Part shown: positions 16,710 to 25,079 of the stretch, one piece after another
Layout: the number at the start of each line of letters is the position of its first letter
How positions within the stretch are numbered: the stretch's first letter is position 1
From: Streptomyces megasporus
GTDB taxonomy: Bacteria; Actinomycetota; Actinomycetes; Streptomycetales; Streptomycetaceae
Direction: 5' to 3'
NCBI RefSeq assembly: GCF_000718985.1
Contig: NZ_JODL01000011.1
Span: 62,001 to 126,000 of the forward strand
DNA: 64,000 bases
Program-made: the position numbers and the translations under genes
Notes under the pieces: generated by a model
Seen by the model: only the letters and a program-made list of their open reading frames with translations
Databases searched by the model: none
What the model was told of the DNA's origin: nothing

Positions 16710-18308
16710 ATGAGCGCCCAACAACCACCGAAACTGGCCGGAATCAACTCGCCCGCACCGCCGCCCCAGCAGACTGTTCCGCCCTCCGCCGCCCCTCACC
16801 AGCAGCCCGCCGTCCCCCCGCGCCCGACGGCCGTCGAGGACCCGGCCCTGACGCACTCGGTCGAACGGCTCGCCGCCGTCCAGGACCGGCTCGCCGGATG
16901 GATCTCCGACCTCACCACCCTCCACGACCTCACCGAACGGCTGGCGCGCGCCGAGACCCTGGACGGGACGGTGCGCGAGGCCCTGAACGCCGGGGCCGCC
17001 CTCGTGGGCGCCCGGCGCGGACTGATCACCCTGGAGCCCTCCGCCCCGGTCCCTCCCCGGCCCCGCTCCGGGCGCCTCCCCCACGACTCCCTCCACGACT
17101 TTCCCCACGACTCCCCCCTCGACCTCCCCCACGACTCAGCCACCACCTTCGGGCTCGGCCTGGGCGTCGCGGACCTCGGACACCTCGAAACCGTCCCGAG
17201 CGACTCCGCCTCCCACGTCCACCTCCTCGGCGGTCTGCCGGAGACCGGCGCCCGGCCCCTGGAGATCGCCCACCCCCACATCGCCGAGGAGACCGGTCTC
17301 GACCCGCGCCACCGCGAGGTCGCCGCCCGGCTCGGCTACGCCGCCAGCTACGCCGTGCCGCTGGTGTCCGAGAGCGCCGGCCGGGTGGGCGCGGCCGTCT
17401 GGCTGTACGACGAACCGGCGCAGCCGACCGAGCGCCAGCGTCATCTGCTCGGTCTGTACGTCCGACACGCCGCCGAGCACATCGCCCGCCGGCTCGACCT
17501 CGCCCGTGCCCGCGCCGACCTGGCCGGCGTGCGCGAGGAGCTGCTGCCCGCCCGGCTGCCCAGGGTGCCGGGCGTACGGCTGGCGGTGCGGCACCGCACC
17601 GGGCCGCGCGGCGGCGGCGACTGGTACGACGTCCTGCCGCTGCCCGAGGGGGCGCTCGGCCTGTCCGTCGGCGGCGTCACCGGCTCGGGGCCCGACGCGG
17701 TGGCCGCGATGGGGCGTCTGCGGGCGTCGCTGCGGGCGTACGCGGTGATGGAGGGAGAGGACCCGGTCGCGGTCCTGTCCGATCTGGAGTTGCTGCTGAG
17801 GCTGACCGAACCGGCGCGCGCGGCGACCGCGCTGTTCGGGTACGCGGAACGGACCGTGCCCCCGCACCCGTCCGGCGGCGGGGCGGGACGCCCCGAAGGG
17901 TCCGGGGGCGCCGGGGAGCTCGGGAACGCCGGGGCCGCCACCAGGGTCGTGCTCGCCGGCGCCGGGCACTGCCCGCCGCTGATCATCGGTCCGCGCCGCG
18001 TCGAGTTCGCCGAGACCACGCTCTCCGCGCCGCTGGGGATGCTCGCCTGCTGGGAGGCGCCGAGCATCGAGCTGCGGCTGGCGCCGGGAGAGACCCTCCT
18101 GATGTACAGCGACGGCCTGCTGCACCGCACCGGCGAGTCGACGGACCGCGCCTTCGCCCGGCTCCAGGCCGCCGCCATCGGCGCCCCGCGCGCCGTCCGC
18201 GACGATCCCGACGCCCTGGTGGACCACGTCCTGCACCTCGTGCTCCCCGACGGGCGGGCCGACGCCGACAGCGCCGAGGACGTGGTGCTGCTGGCCGCGC
18301 GGTTCTGA
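16710..18308 (+). CDS. GAF-domain PP2C/SpoIIE-type protein phosphatase
   Basis: 532 residues. After a Pro-rich N-terminus, a GAF-like sensor spans about 55-260 (LHDLTERLARAETLDGTV to VWLYDEP). A PP2C-type SpoIIE phosphatase domain follows from about 285: GPRGGGDWYDVLPLPEG, VGGVTGSGPDAVAAMGRLRA, VLAGAGHCPPLII and LLMYSDGLLHR. These proteins dephosphorylate STAS anti-anti-sigma factors and so release alternative sigma factors. In the canonical motif the first metal-binding Asp is in GGDWYD, which is present. The second is usually in GDVxGHG; here it reads GGVTGSG, so one metal-ligand Asp is replaced by Gly and catalysis may be weak or lost. Soluble. Confidence 0.88.
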   Translation: MSAQQPPKLAGINSPAPPPQQTVPPSAAPHQQPAVPPRPTAVEDPALTHSVERLAAVQDRLAGWISDLTTLHDLTERLARAETLDGTVREALNAGAALVGARRGLITLEPSAPVPPRPRSGRLPHDSLHDFPHDSPLDLPHDSATTFGLGLGVADLGHLETVPSDSASHVHLLGGLPETGARPLEIAHPHIAEETGLDPRHREVAARLGYAASYAVPLVSESAGRVGAAVWLYDEPAQPTERQRHLLGLYVRHAAEHIARRLDLARARADLAGVREELLPARLPRVPGVRLAVRHRTGPRGGGDWYDVLPLPEGALGLSVGGVTGSGPDAVAAMGRLRASLRAYAVMEGEDPVAVLSDLELLLRLTEPARAATALFGYAERTVPPHPSGGGAGRPEGSGGAGELGNAGAATRVVLAGAGHCPPLIIGPRRVEFAETTLSAPLGMLACWEAPSIELRLAPGETLLMYSDGLLHRTGESTDRAFARLQAAAIGAPRAVRDDPDALVDHVLHLVLPDGRADADSAEDVVLLAARF

Positions 18309-18476
18309 GCGGGCCCGTCCGGCGCCGCAAAGCCCCTCCCCGAAGGCCCACCACGAAGGCCCTCCCGCCCCCCTTCCGCGCGCCCTCCGCGGGGCCGTAT
18401 CCCCGGAAAACCGTACGGACCTACGATGGAAGACGGCCCACGGAGGCCCATGCCATCAGCAGGAGGAGGCAGCGAC

Positions 18477-19952
18477 GTGGCTGACCAGCAGACGCCGGAG
18501 ATCCCGGAGGAGCAGGGAGAACCCACCTCGGAGGAACCGATCAAGCAGCGGAAGAACGGCCTGTACCCGGGCGTCTCCGACGAACTCGCCGAGAACATGA
18601 GGACCGGCTGGGCCGACACCGAGCTGCGCGATCTGGAGCCGATCCCCCAGGCCGACCGCACCGCCGAACGGCGCGCGAAGCTCTCCGCCCGCTTCCCCGG
18701 CGAGCGGCTGGTGATCCCCGCGGGCAACCTCAAGACGCGCTCGAACGACACCGACTACCCGTTCCGCGCGTCCGTGGAGTACGCCTACCTCACCGGCAAC
18801 CAGACCGAGGACGGCGTCCTGGTCATGGAGCCGCGGGCGGACGGCGGCCACGACTCCGTCCTCTACCTGCTGCCCCGCTCCAACCGGGAGAACGGCGAGT
18901 TCTGGCTCGACGGCCAGGGCGAGCTGTGGGTGGGCCGCCGGCACAGCCTCACCGAGGCCGAACGGCTCTACGGCCTGCCGTGCCGGGACGTGCGCACCGT
19001 CGCCGACGTCCTGCGGGACGCCTCCGGCGACGTCCGCGTGGTGCGCGGGTACGACGCGGGGATCGAGACGGCCCTCACCGACAAGACGACCGCCGAGCGC
19101 GACGAGGAGCTGAAGGTCTTCCTCTCCGAGATGCGCCTGGTCAAGGACGACTTCGAGGTCGGCGAGCTGCAGAAGGCCGTCGACTCCACCGTGCGCGGCT
19201 TCGAGGACGTCGTGCGGGTGCTGGACAAGGCCGAGGCCACCTCCGAGCGGTACATCGAGGGCACCTTCTTCCTGCGCGCCCGGGTGGAGGGCAACGACGT
19301 CGGCTACGGCTCCATCTGCGCCGCCGGCCCGCACGCCACCACCCTGCACTGGGTGCGCAACGACGGTCCGGTCCGCTCCGGCGACCTGCTGCTGCTGGAC
19401 GCCGGCGTGGAGACCCACACCCTCTACACCGCCGACGTCACCCGCACCCTGCCGATCAACGGCCGCTTCACCGACCTCCAGCGGAAGATCTACGACGCCG
19501 TCTACGAGGCGCAGGAGGCGGGCATCGCGGCGGTGAAGCCGGGCGCGAAGTACCTCGACTTCCACCACGCCGCCCAGCGGGTGCTGGCCGAGAAGCTGGT
19601 GGAGTGGGGCCTGGTGGAGGGCCCGGTCGAGCGCGTGCTGGAACTGGGCCTCCAGCGCCGTTGGACGCTCCACGGCACCGGCCACATGCTCGGCATGGAC
19701 GTCCACGACTGCGCCGTCGCGCGCCGCGAGACGTACGCCGAGGGAACGCTGGAGCCGGGCATGTGCCTGACCGTCGAGCCGGGCCTGTACTTCCAGCCCG
19801 ACGACCTGACGGTGCCCGAGGAGTACCGAGGCATCGGGGTGCGCATCGAGGACGACATCCTCGTCACCGAGGACGGCAACCGGAACCTCTCGGCCGCGCT
19901 GCCGCGCCGGTCGGACGAGGTCGAGGCGTGGATGGCGCGGCTGCGCGGCTGA
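18477..19952 (+). CDS. Xaa-Pro aminopeptidase (aminopeptidase P family)
   Basis: Dinuclear-metal peptidase that removes N-terminal residues preceding proline. 491 residues with the N-terminal AMP_N domain (about 60-200) and a pita-bread catalytic domain (about 220-480). Metal ligands are visible: Asp in LLLLDAGVE and TADVTRTLPI, His in GTGHMLGMDVHD, and Glu in LTVEPGLYF and GVRIEDD. GTG at 18477 follows AGGAGGAGGCAGC and is preferred to the in-frame ATG codons upstream. The N-terminus is acidic and polar, and the protein is cytoplasmic. A 15-bp hairpin ends the transcript about 50 bp after the stop. Confidence 0.92.
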   Translation: MADQQTPEIPEEQGEPTSEEPIKQRKNGLYPGVSDELAENMRTGWADTELRDLEPIPQADRTAERRAKLSARFPGERLVIPAGNLKTRSNDTDYPFRASVEYAYLTGNQTEDGVLVMEPRADGGHDSVLYLLPRSNRENGEFWLDGQGELWVGRRHSLTEAERLYGLPCRDVRTVADVLRDASGDVRVVRGYDAGIETALTDKTTAERDEELKVFLSEMRLVKDDFEVGELQKAVDSTVRGFEDVVRVLDKAEATSERYIEGTFFLRARVEGNDVGYGSICAAGPHATTLHWVRNDGPVRSGDLLLLDAGVETHTLYTADVTRTLPINGRFTDLQRKIYDAVYEAQEAGIAAVKPGAKYLDFHHAAQRVLAEKLVEWGLVEGPVERVLELGLQRRWTLHGTGHMLGMDVHDCAVARRETYAEGTLEPGMCLTVEPGLYFQPDDLTVPEEYRGIGVRIEDDILVTEDGNRNLSAALPRRSDEVEAWMARLRG

Positions 19953-20003
19953 CCGCGTCATACCGTCGCGTCGTCGTGCCCGGACCGCCCGTGGAACGGG
20001 CCG

Positions 20004-20036
20004 GAGGCTCCCCGGACGATCCGTCCGGGGAGCCTC
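20004..20036. terminator. Perfect 15-bp hairpin after the aminopeptidase gene
   Basis: Arms 20004-20018 and 20022-20036 with a 3-base loop, between two convergent genes, so it can serve both. Three short direct copies of GGCGTCAAGA or GGCGTCAGGA follow at about 20077-20106. Confidence 0.8.
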
Positions 20037-20101
20037 TCGGTTCACAGGCCCCTCCGGTGGGGCGCCTCCACCGTCAAGGCGTCAAGAGGCGTCAAGAGGC
20101 G

Positions 20102-21343
20102 TCAGGAGCCGCCGGGAGCCGTCGCCCGGTCGCACAGGCCGGCCCGGTTCTCGGTCCGGCCGGTGCTCTTCCGCCACGTGTTCGCGGTACCGGCGGTGCC
20201 GGTGCCCTCGGTGCGGTCGTGGCAGTCCAGCTCGCCGTTGTTCCGCAGTCGGTTGTGGGCGAGGAGGTTGTCCCCGTTCTCGCCCGCGTCGATCCGGATG
20301 CCGCTGCGCGAGTTGCCCGCCACCCGGTTGTGGGAGACGACGGACCCCGTCAGCGAGTCCGGGCCGACGCCGATGCCGTCGCCGACGGTGGCCCCGCCGA
20401 CGCGGTTGCGGACGATCCTGACGTCCGTGCTCGGCCCGCCGCTCGCCATCGCGCCCGGCACTCCGCCGGACCCGGTGCTCGTGCGCAGGCCGCCCGCGCT
20501 GTCCGCGATCTCGTTGTACTTGATCTGGAGCCAGTCGTTGTCGTGACCGACGAAGAGCGCGGCTCCCCGGCTGCCGCGGACGTCGTTCCGCTCCACCTCG
20601 GTGTCGACCGAGTTCACGATGACGAGCAGCGACCCGTCCCGCAGCGAGGTGTTCCGCTCGACGTCGACGTCGGAGACGTCCCCCGGCTTCTCGCCCGCGA
20701 GGGCGATCGCGGCGGAATCGTTCCGGTGGAACGAGTTCTCCACGATTTCCGTGGCGTCCAGACCCCGGTCCACATAGATGCCATAGCCGCTTTCGGGCCC
20801 CGGACGATTGTTGTGGCGAATACAGTTCTTCTCGACCTCGTTCTGCTCCTTGGCATCGCGAATGTCGAGGTGCATTCCGAACACGTTGTCCTGGATCACG
20901 TTCCGCTCCAGCCGGTAGCCGGAGAAGGAGCCGTCGGTGGCGACGCCCGGTCCCGCGGTGTTGTCCCGGACGGTGAAGTCCTTGAACGAAATCCCGTCCG
21001 CCTCCAGGTTGACGACACCTCCCGAGGAGTTCCTCGACTGGATGATCGAGTCCCTTCTCGGGTCCGGCGCCTGGGGTCTGTCGCACGCCCTCGGCGCGCT
21101 CGCGCCCTCCAGGTGGAGGCTCTTCCCCACCGTGACCACTTCGTCGTACGTTCCGGCGCAGACCATGATCCGGCTGCCGGCGGGAGCCGCGTCGACCGCG
21201 TCCTGGATCGCCATGAAGTCCGCCTCGGGACACTGCACCAGATCGTCGTCGACGACGATCTCCACCGGGTCCGCGTGAGCCGGCACGGCCGGGAGAGCGG
21301 CGGCGAGCGCCACGCAAGCCGACAGGAAGAATTTCTTCCCCAT
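20102..21343 (-). CDS. Secreted right-handed beta-helix repeat protein
   Basis: 413 residues with a signal peptide (MGKKFFLSACVALAAALPAV, cleavage near AHA-DP) and a pectate-lyase-like parallel beta-helix. The coils are evident as repeated Asn-rich turns: GYRLERNVIQDNVFGMHL, DVERNTSLRDGSLLVI, VRIVRNRVGGATVGDG, VVSHNRVAGNSRSGIRID, LLAHNRLRNNG. The N-terminal VQCPEADFMAIQDAVDAAP and IMVCAGTYDEVVTVGKSL are typical of the DUF1565/NosD-like fold. The substrate is probably a polysaccharide, or the helix is a binding scaffold; no catalytic residues can be assigned. The start is at 21343 after AAGGAAAAGG; a longer frame upstream lacks a signal peptide. Confidence 0.85.
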   Translation of the reverse strand: MGKKFFLSACVALAAALPAVPAHADPVEIVVDDDLVQCPEADFMAIQDAVDAAPAGSRIMVCAGTYDEVVTVGKSLHLEGASAPRACDRPQAPDPRRDSIIQSRNSSGGVVNLEADGISFKDFTVRDNTAGPGVATDGSFSGYRLERNVIQDNVFGMHLDIRDAKEQNEVEKNCIRHNNRPGPESGYGIYVDRGLDATEIVENSFHRNDSAAIALAGEKPGDVSDVDVERNTSLRDGSLLVIVNSVDTEVERNDVRGSRGAALFVGHDNDWLQIKYNEIADSAGGLRTSTGSGGVPGAMASGGPSTDVRIVRNRVGGATVGDGIGVGPDSLTGSVVSHNRVAGNSRSGIRIDAGENGDNLLAHNRLRNNGELDCHDRTEGTGTAGTANTWRKSTGRTENRAGLCDRATAPGGS

Positions 21344-21586
21344 GCCCTTTTCCTTCTCTTGAGGGGTTCCAAGGCACGCCGAATGATCGGGCCCGCAACG
21401 GATTGCGGCGGCGGATCCGACATGTGCGCGACGTCGTCGTTCCGGGTTCGCCGGCCTGCTTTGACCCTCGACCTCGGCAACTGCTGCGGCAACTCGTCCT
21501 GAGCCGTTGGGGGAGTCGGCTCTCCGAGTGGGAGATCCGCTGCTTCCGGGAACCGGAACGCGGTGTTCGCGAGGCTCCGTGCACAC

Positions 21587-21627
21587 GTCCGCCCCGCGCC
21601 GGACGGCGAGTCCGGCGCGGGGCGGAC
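21587..21627. terminator. Perfect 17-bp hairpin
   Basis: Arms 21587-21603 and 21611-21627 pair exactly around 7 bases. It lies 23 bp after the stop of the RsbW-like gene on the minus strand and upstream of the beta-helix gene. The rest of the 306-bp gap shows no gene. Confidence 0.8.
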
Positions 21628-21649
21628 ACAAGGGGTGTCCCTTCTCGGG

Positions 21650-22213
21650 TCAGGACACCCTCAGCAGCGCGTCCTTCTTCCACTTGAGGAGCTTGTCGAA
21701 ACAGACCACGGCGCCGTCGCCCGGGCGGCTGCGGAAGTCGACGTGATCGGCGAGGGCCTCGATCAGGAACAGTCCCCTGCCGTGCTCGGGGGGATGATGC
21801 GCCCCGTCGTGGCCCCCGTCGTGGCCCCCGTCGTGGCCACTGTCATGAACCCCGCCGTGAACCCCGTCGTGCGTCCCGTCCCGGTGCCCGTCCCACGCGG
21901 TCGGGTCGGCGCCCGCCGCGCGGGACGCGCCGCGTCCGCGCTCGAAGCCCGGCCCGTGGTCGGTCACCTCGATGCGGCACATGTCGTCGTCGAGGTACGC
22001 CGTCACGTGGAACTCCCCGGCGCCCGACGGTCCGGCTCCCACCGGTCCGCCGTGCTCGACCGCGTTCGCGCACGCCTCCGAGAGCGCCACCGACAGGTCG
22101 TAGGAGACGTCGGGGTCGACGCCCGCCGCCTCCATCGCGCCGAGCAGAAGCCGCCGTGCGAGCGGAACGCTCGCAGCCTCGCGCCGCAAGTGGAGAGACC
22201 ACCAGATGCTCAT
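21650..22213 (-). CDS. RsbW-like ATPase with a His-rich repeat in the ATP lid
   Basis: 187 residues of the HATPase/anti-sigma type: N-box in VALSEACANAVEHGG, G1 box in VTDHGPGFERG and G2 in HGRGLFLIEALAD. Between G1 and G2, where the flexible ATP lid lies, there is an insert of about 40 residues made of 3-4 residue repeats rich in His, Asp and Gly (HDGGHDGGHDGAHH). The encoding DNA has a 12-bp period. Such a sequence could bind Cu, Ni or Zn, and the adjacent divergent operon handles copper, so metal-dependent control is possible but purely an inference. The kinase-type fold itself is well supported. ATG at 22213. Confidence 0.85.
   Translation of the reverse strand: MSIWWSLHLRREAASVPLARRLLLGAMEAAGVDPDVSYDLSVALSEACANAVEHGGPVGAGPSGAGEFHVTAYLDDDMCRIEVTDHGPGFERGRGASRAAGADPTAWDGHRDGTHDGVHGGVHDSGHDGGHDGGHDGAHHPPEHGRGLFLIEALADHVDFRSRPGDGAVVCFDKLLKWKKDALLRVS
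21799..21893. repeat. 12-bp-period tandem repeat encoding Gly-His-Asp-Gly units
   Basis: Imperfect copies of a 12-mer (CCCGTCGTGGCC type on the plus strand) lie inside the RsbW-like gene. The inner three copies are nearly identical and the outer ones are diverged. Repeat number is likely to vary between strains by slippage, always in frame. Confidence 0.8.
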
Positions 22214-22473
22214 GCTCAGCCTCCTGGCTGCGGCTCGACATACGCCTACGTATTGCCCGAGGCCGTGGTGGTAAGCCCGGGGTCGACGCGCTACCGCTCA
22301 TTCGGCGGACGCAGTGTGTTCGCCAATGTACCGAAAATGTACGAGAAACGATCACTCACCTCCCCCTTCAGACCTTAAAGGATCTTGGGGACGGTACTCA
22401 GGACCCTTTTCCGCCGTCTTGGGCCCCCACCCCCGTGTTCGAACCGATGTGGTGGTGCGATGATGGTCGAGCC

Positions 22474-23355
22474 ATGAGAGCCCCTGTCGCGCGTGCCGCC
22501 GCCGACCTGCGACTGCTTCGGGCCGCGGTGTTCGCCGCGGCCTGTGTCACGCTGTCCGCGGCCGGTCACGTGCTCGCGGCCGGAGAGGGCCTGCCGCTGT
22601 GGACGGTCGGCGTGGGCTTCGCCGCCGTGTTCGCCGTCGCCGCGCCGCTGGCCGGACGCGAACGCTCCCTCCCCGGCATCACCGCGCTGCTGGCCCTCGG
22701 GCAACTCGCGCTCCACACCCTCTTCTCCTACGGCCAGGCCGCGCGGGCGGTCCCGGCCGGGCAGGGCGCCGTCGAGAGCGCCGACCGGGACGGGCTGCTG
22801 GCCCTGGCCGGCCGGCTGCTCTGCAACGACCAGGTCGCGGCCGGCCTGACCGAGGCCGAGGCCCGCCGCGTCGTCACCGCCGCCGGGCTCTCCCACCTGG
22901 CGCCGCGGACCACGGCCGAGGCCGCGGCGCTCCACGGCGGGCACGCCCTGCCGAGCACCGCCGAGGCACTCGGCCCGGCCGAGTGCCTCCAGGTCGCCGT
23001 GCGCACCGCCCTGTCGATGCTCTCCGGGCCCATGCTGCTCGGCCACCTGCTGGTCGCGCTCGCCATGGGCTGGCTGCTGCGCCGCGGCGACGCCGCGCTG
23101 TGGCGGCTGGTGCGGATCTCGACCCACCTCGGCGAGGAACTCGCCGGCTCGCCGCTCGCCCGGGCGCTGCACACGGTGCTGTGCTGGTTCCGCGCCCTGT
23201 ACCGAGGGCTGTTCCCGAACGCTTCCGTGCCGTCCCGTCCGCCCCACGCCGACGGGGCTTCGGACCCCGTACCGCCCCACTCCCTGGTGCCGACGCACTC
23301 GGTGATCCGGCGTGGGCCGCCGCGCTCCGCGCACGACCTCGCCCTCGCGGCCTGA
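22474..23355 (+). CDS. Uncharacterised membrane protein at the head of the copper operon
   Basis: 293 residues with about four membrane segments: RLLRAAVFAAACVTLSAAGH, TVGVGFAAVFAVAAPLAG, GITALLALGQLALHTLF and LGHLLVALAMGWLLRRG. A loop between helices 3 and 4 carries His residues (SHLAPRT, LHGGHALP) and is the likely extracellular part. I know this position in Streptomyces copper clusters as a conserved hypothetical membrane protein of unknown function. ATG at 22474 was chosen; the longer frame upstream is not membrane-like. About 145 bp separate it from the YcnI-like gene, which makes co-transcription likely. A role in copper supply is inferred from position only. Confidence 0.75.
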   Translation: MRAPVARAAADLRLLRAAVFAAACVTLSAAGHVLAAGEGLPLWTVGVGFAAVFAVAAPLAGRERSLPGITALLALGQLALHTLFSYGQAARAVPAGQGAVESADRDGLLALAGRLLCNDQVAAGLTEAEARRVVTAAGLSHLAPRTTAEAAALHGGHALPSTAEALGPAECLQVAVRTALSMLSGPMLLGHLLVALAMGWLLRRGDAALWRLVRISTHLGEELAGSPLARALHTVLCWFRALYRGLFPNASVPSRPPHADGASDPVPPHSLVPTHSVIRRGPPRSAHDLALAA

Positions 23356-23501
23356 CGCACACCCCCCACTTTCCGTACCCGGGGACGAGGTGTGCGCCGA
23401 CGCCGCGCGCACCACGCCCGAGCTCACCCGGCCCACGGGCTCCGACGCGAGCCCGCCGGCACGCCGGGGAGCGTGTTCCCCGTACGAGGAGTGTCATCAG
23501 C

Positions 23502-24263
23502 ATGCAGTTCACGACGCGGTCCACTCGCCGTCTCGCCGCCACGGGCGCCGTCGCCGCCGCCTGTGTCATCGCCCTCGCCGGACCCGCCGCCGCCCACGTC
23601 TCCGTCAACCCCGACGAGGCCGAGCAGGGCGGCTACGCCACCATCGACATCAAGGTGCCCAACGAGCGCGACAACGCCTCGACGGTGAAGCTGGAGATCA
23701 CCTTCCCGGCCGACCACCCGCTCGCCTCGGTGATGCCGCAGCCGGTTCCGGGCTGGGACGTGAAGATCACCAAGACCAAGCTGGACAAGCCCCTGGAGGT
23801 CCACGGCCGACAGCTCGACGAGGTCCCCTCCAAGATCACCTGGACGGAGACCGACGGCGGCATCGAGCCGGGCACCTTCCAGCAGTTCCCCGTCTCCGTC
23901 GGGCAGCTCCCCGAGGACGTGGACCGGCTCGTCCTGAAGGCCGTCCAGACGTACGACAACAAGGAGGTCGTGCGCTGGATCGAGGAGCCCACCGACGACG
24001 GCGAGGAGCCGGAGCACCCGGCGCCCGTGCTGCGTCTGGTTCCCGCCGCGGACGGGGGCGGTCACGGCGGCGACGGGGCGGAGAGCGACTCCGACGCCGA
24101 GGCCGCCTCCGACCGTGACGACACCGCGGAGAACGCCGCCGCGGACGCCGACGAGAACGCCGCCACCGACGCCACCGCCCGCGTCCTCGCCGTCGTCGGC
24201 ATCGTCGTCGGCATCGGCGGCATCGTCTTCGGCGTCCTGGCCGGACGCCGCCGCACCTCCTGA
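23502..24263 (+). CDS. YcnI-like copper-binding protein (DUF1775)
   Basis: 253 residues: signal peptide (about 1-29, LAGPAAA), then mature AHVSVNPDEAEQGGYA. Cleavage before His would expose the N-terminal His used with a Trp in the YcnI copper site, and PQPVPGWDVKI supplies the expected Trp. A long acidic linker (about 170-220) leads to a C-terminal membrane helix, VLAVVGIVVGIGGIVFGVLAG, with a basic RRRTS end, so the domain is tethered outside the membrane. The start follows GAGGAGTGTCATCAGC. It is expected to bind Cu(II) on the extracellular side and to work with the Sco and PCuAC proteins encoded next. Confidence 0.92.
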   Translation: MQFTTRSTRRLAATGAVAAACVIALAGPAAAHVSVNPDEAEQGGYATIDIKVPNERDNASTVKLEITFPADHPLASVMPQPVPGWDVKITKTKLDKPLEVHGRQLDEVPSKITWTETDGGIEPGTFQQFPVSVGQLPEDVDRLVLKAVQTYDNKEVVRWIEEPTDDGEEPEHPAPVLRLVPAADGGGHGGDGAESDSDAEAASDRDDTAENAAADADENAATDATARVLAVVGIVVGIGGIVFGVLAGRRRTS

Positions 24264-24386
24264 CGGCCGCGGTCCGAGCGGGCCCGCGTCCCTCCACGGG
24301 CCGGGCCCCTCGGGCCGCGCACCACCCGGAGCGCCCCTTCCCGGACGGCGCTCCGAGACCCCACCACCGCAAGGAAGAACACAGCC

Positions 24387-25079
24387 ATGCACCACCCCCA
24401 GCCCCGCCTTCCCGGACGCGCCCGCCGCGCCCTCGGACTCGCCGCCGCGACCGCCCTGCTCGCCGGCGGCGCGGTCGCCTGCGGCTCCGGCGACTCCGGC
24501 TCCGACCGGGCCGACCAGGCTCCCTTCGCCATGGAGTCCACCGATTCCGTGAAGCGGGGCGTCACCCTGACCAAGCCCTTCGACAAGCCCGACCTGGTCC
24601 TCACCGACACCAAGGGCGAGACCTACGACCTGATCGAGGAGACCAAGGGCCGGCCGACCCTGATCTACTTCGGCTACACCCACTGCCCCGACGTCTGCCC
24701 CCTGACGATGAGCAACATCGCCGTCGCCAAGTCCAAGCTGCCCGAGGAGGCCCAGGACAAGCTGCGCGTCGTCTTCATCACCTCCGACCCCGAGCGCGAC
24801 ACCCCCGAGTCGCTCGGCAAGTGGCTGCGCGCCCAGGACCCCGACTTCATCGGCCTCACCGGCGACTTCGACACCATCCAGGCCGGTGCCCGCTCCCTGG
24901 GCGTCAGCCTGGAGCCGCCGGTGGTGGAGGAGAACGGCGACATCGTCTCCACCCACGGCGACCAGGTCCTCGCCTTCCTGCCCAAGGACGACAAGGCACA
25001 CGTCCTGTACACCTCGGACGTGCCGGTCGAGGTGTACGAGGAGGACCTTCCCAAGCTGGCCGAGGGACGGCTCCCATGA
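24387..25079 (+). CDS. sco: Sco1/SenC-family copper chaperone lipoprotein
   Basis: 230-residue lipoprotein (lipobox GGAVACGS, Cys near residue 32) with a thioredoxin-like fold. The copper-binding motif CPDVC and the distal His in STHGDQVLAFLP are both present, so it should bind Cu(I) or Cu(II) and deliver it to CuA or CuB of the aa3-type cytochrome oxidase. In S. lividans the homologous protein is also linked to morphology. The stop overlaps the ATG of the next gene (ATGA). Codons ~11-38 are covered by an 85-bp stretch identical to one in the PCuAC gene. The start follows AAGGAAGAACACAGCC. Confidence 0.93.
   Translation: MHHPQPRLPGRARRALGLAAATALLAGGAVACGSGDSGSDRADQAPFAMESTDSVKRGVTLTKPFDKPDLVLTDTKGETYDLIEETKGRPTLIYFGYTHCPDVCPLTMSNIAVAKSKLPEEAQDKLRVVFITSDPERDTPESLGKWLRAQDPDFIGLTGDFDTIQAGARSLGVSLEPPVVEENGDIVSTHGDQVLAFLPKDDKAHVLYTSDVPVEVYEEDLPKLAEGRLP
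24416..24500 (+). repeat. 85-bp exact direct repeat, copy 1 (in sco)
   Basis: Identical over 85 bp to 25087-25171. Encodes RARRALGLAAATALLAGGAV plus the lipobox and CGSGDSG. Divergence is immediate on both sides. Confidence 0.95.

Noticed and set aside
21799..21893. CRISPR-like repeat array
   Set aside because: The period is 12 bp with no spacers, and it lies in frame inside a coding gene.
23365..23400. CsoR-type copper operator before the YcnI-like gene
   Set aside because: Some C- and G-runs are present but I could not fit a proper palindrome, so copper control through this site is not claimed.
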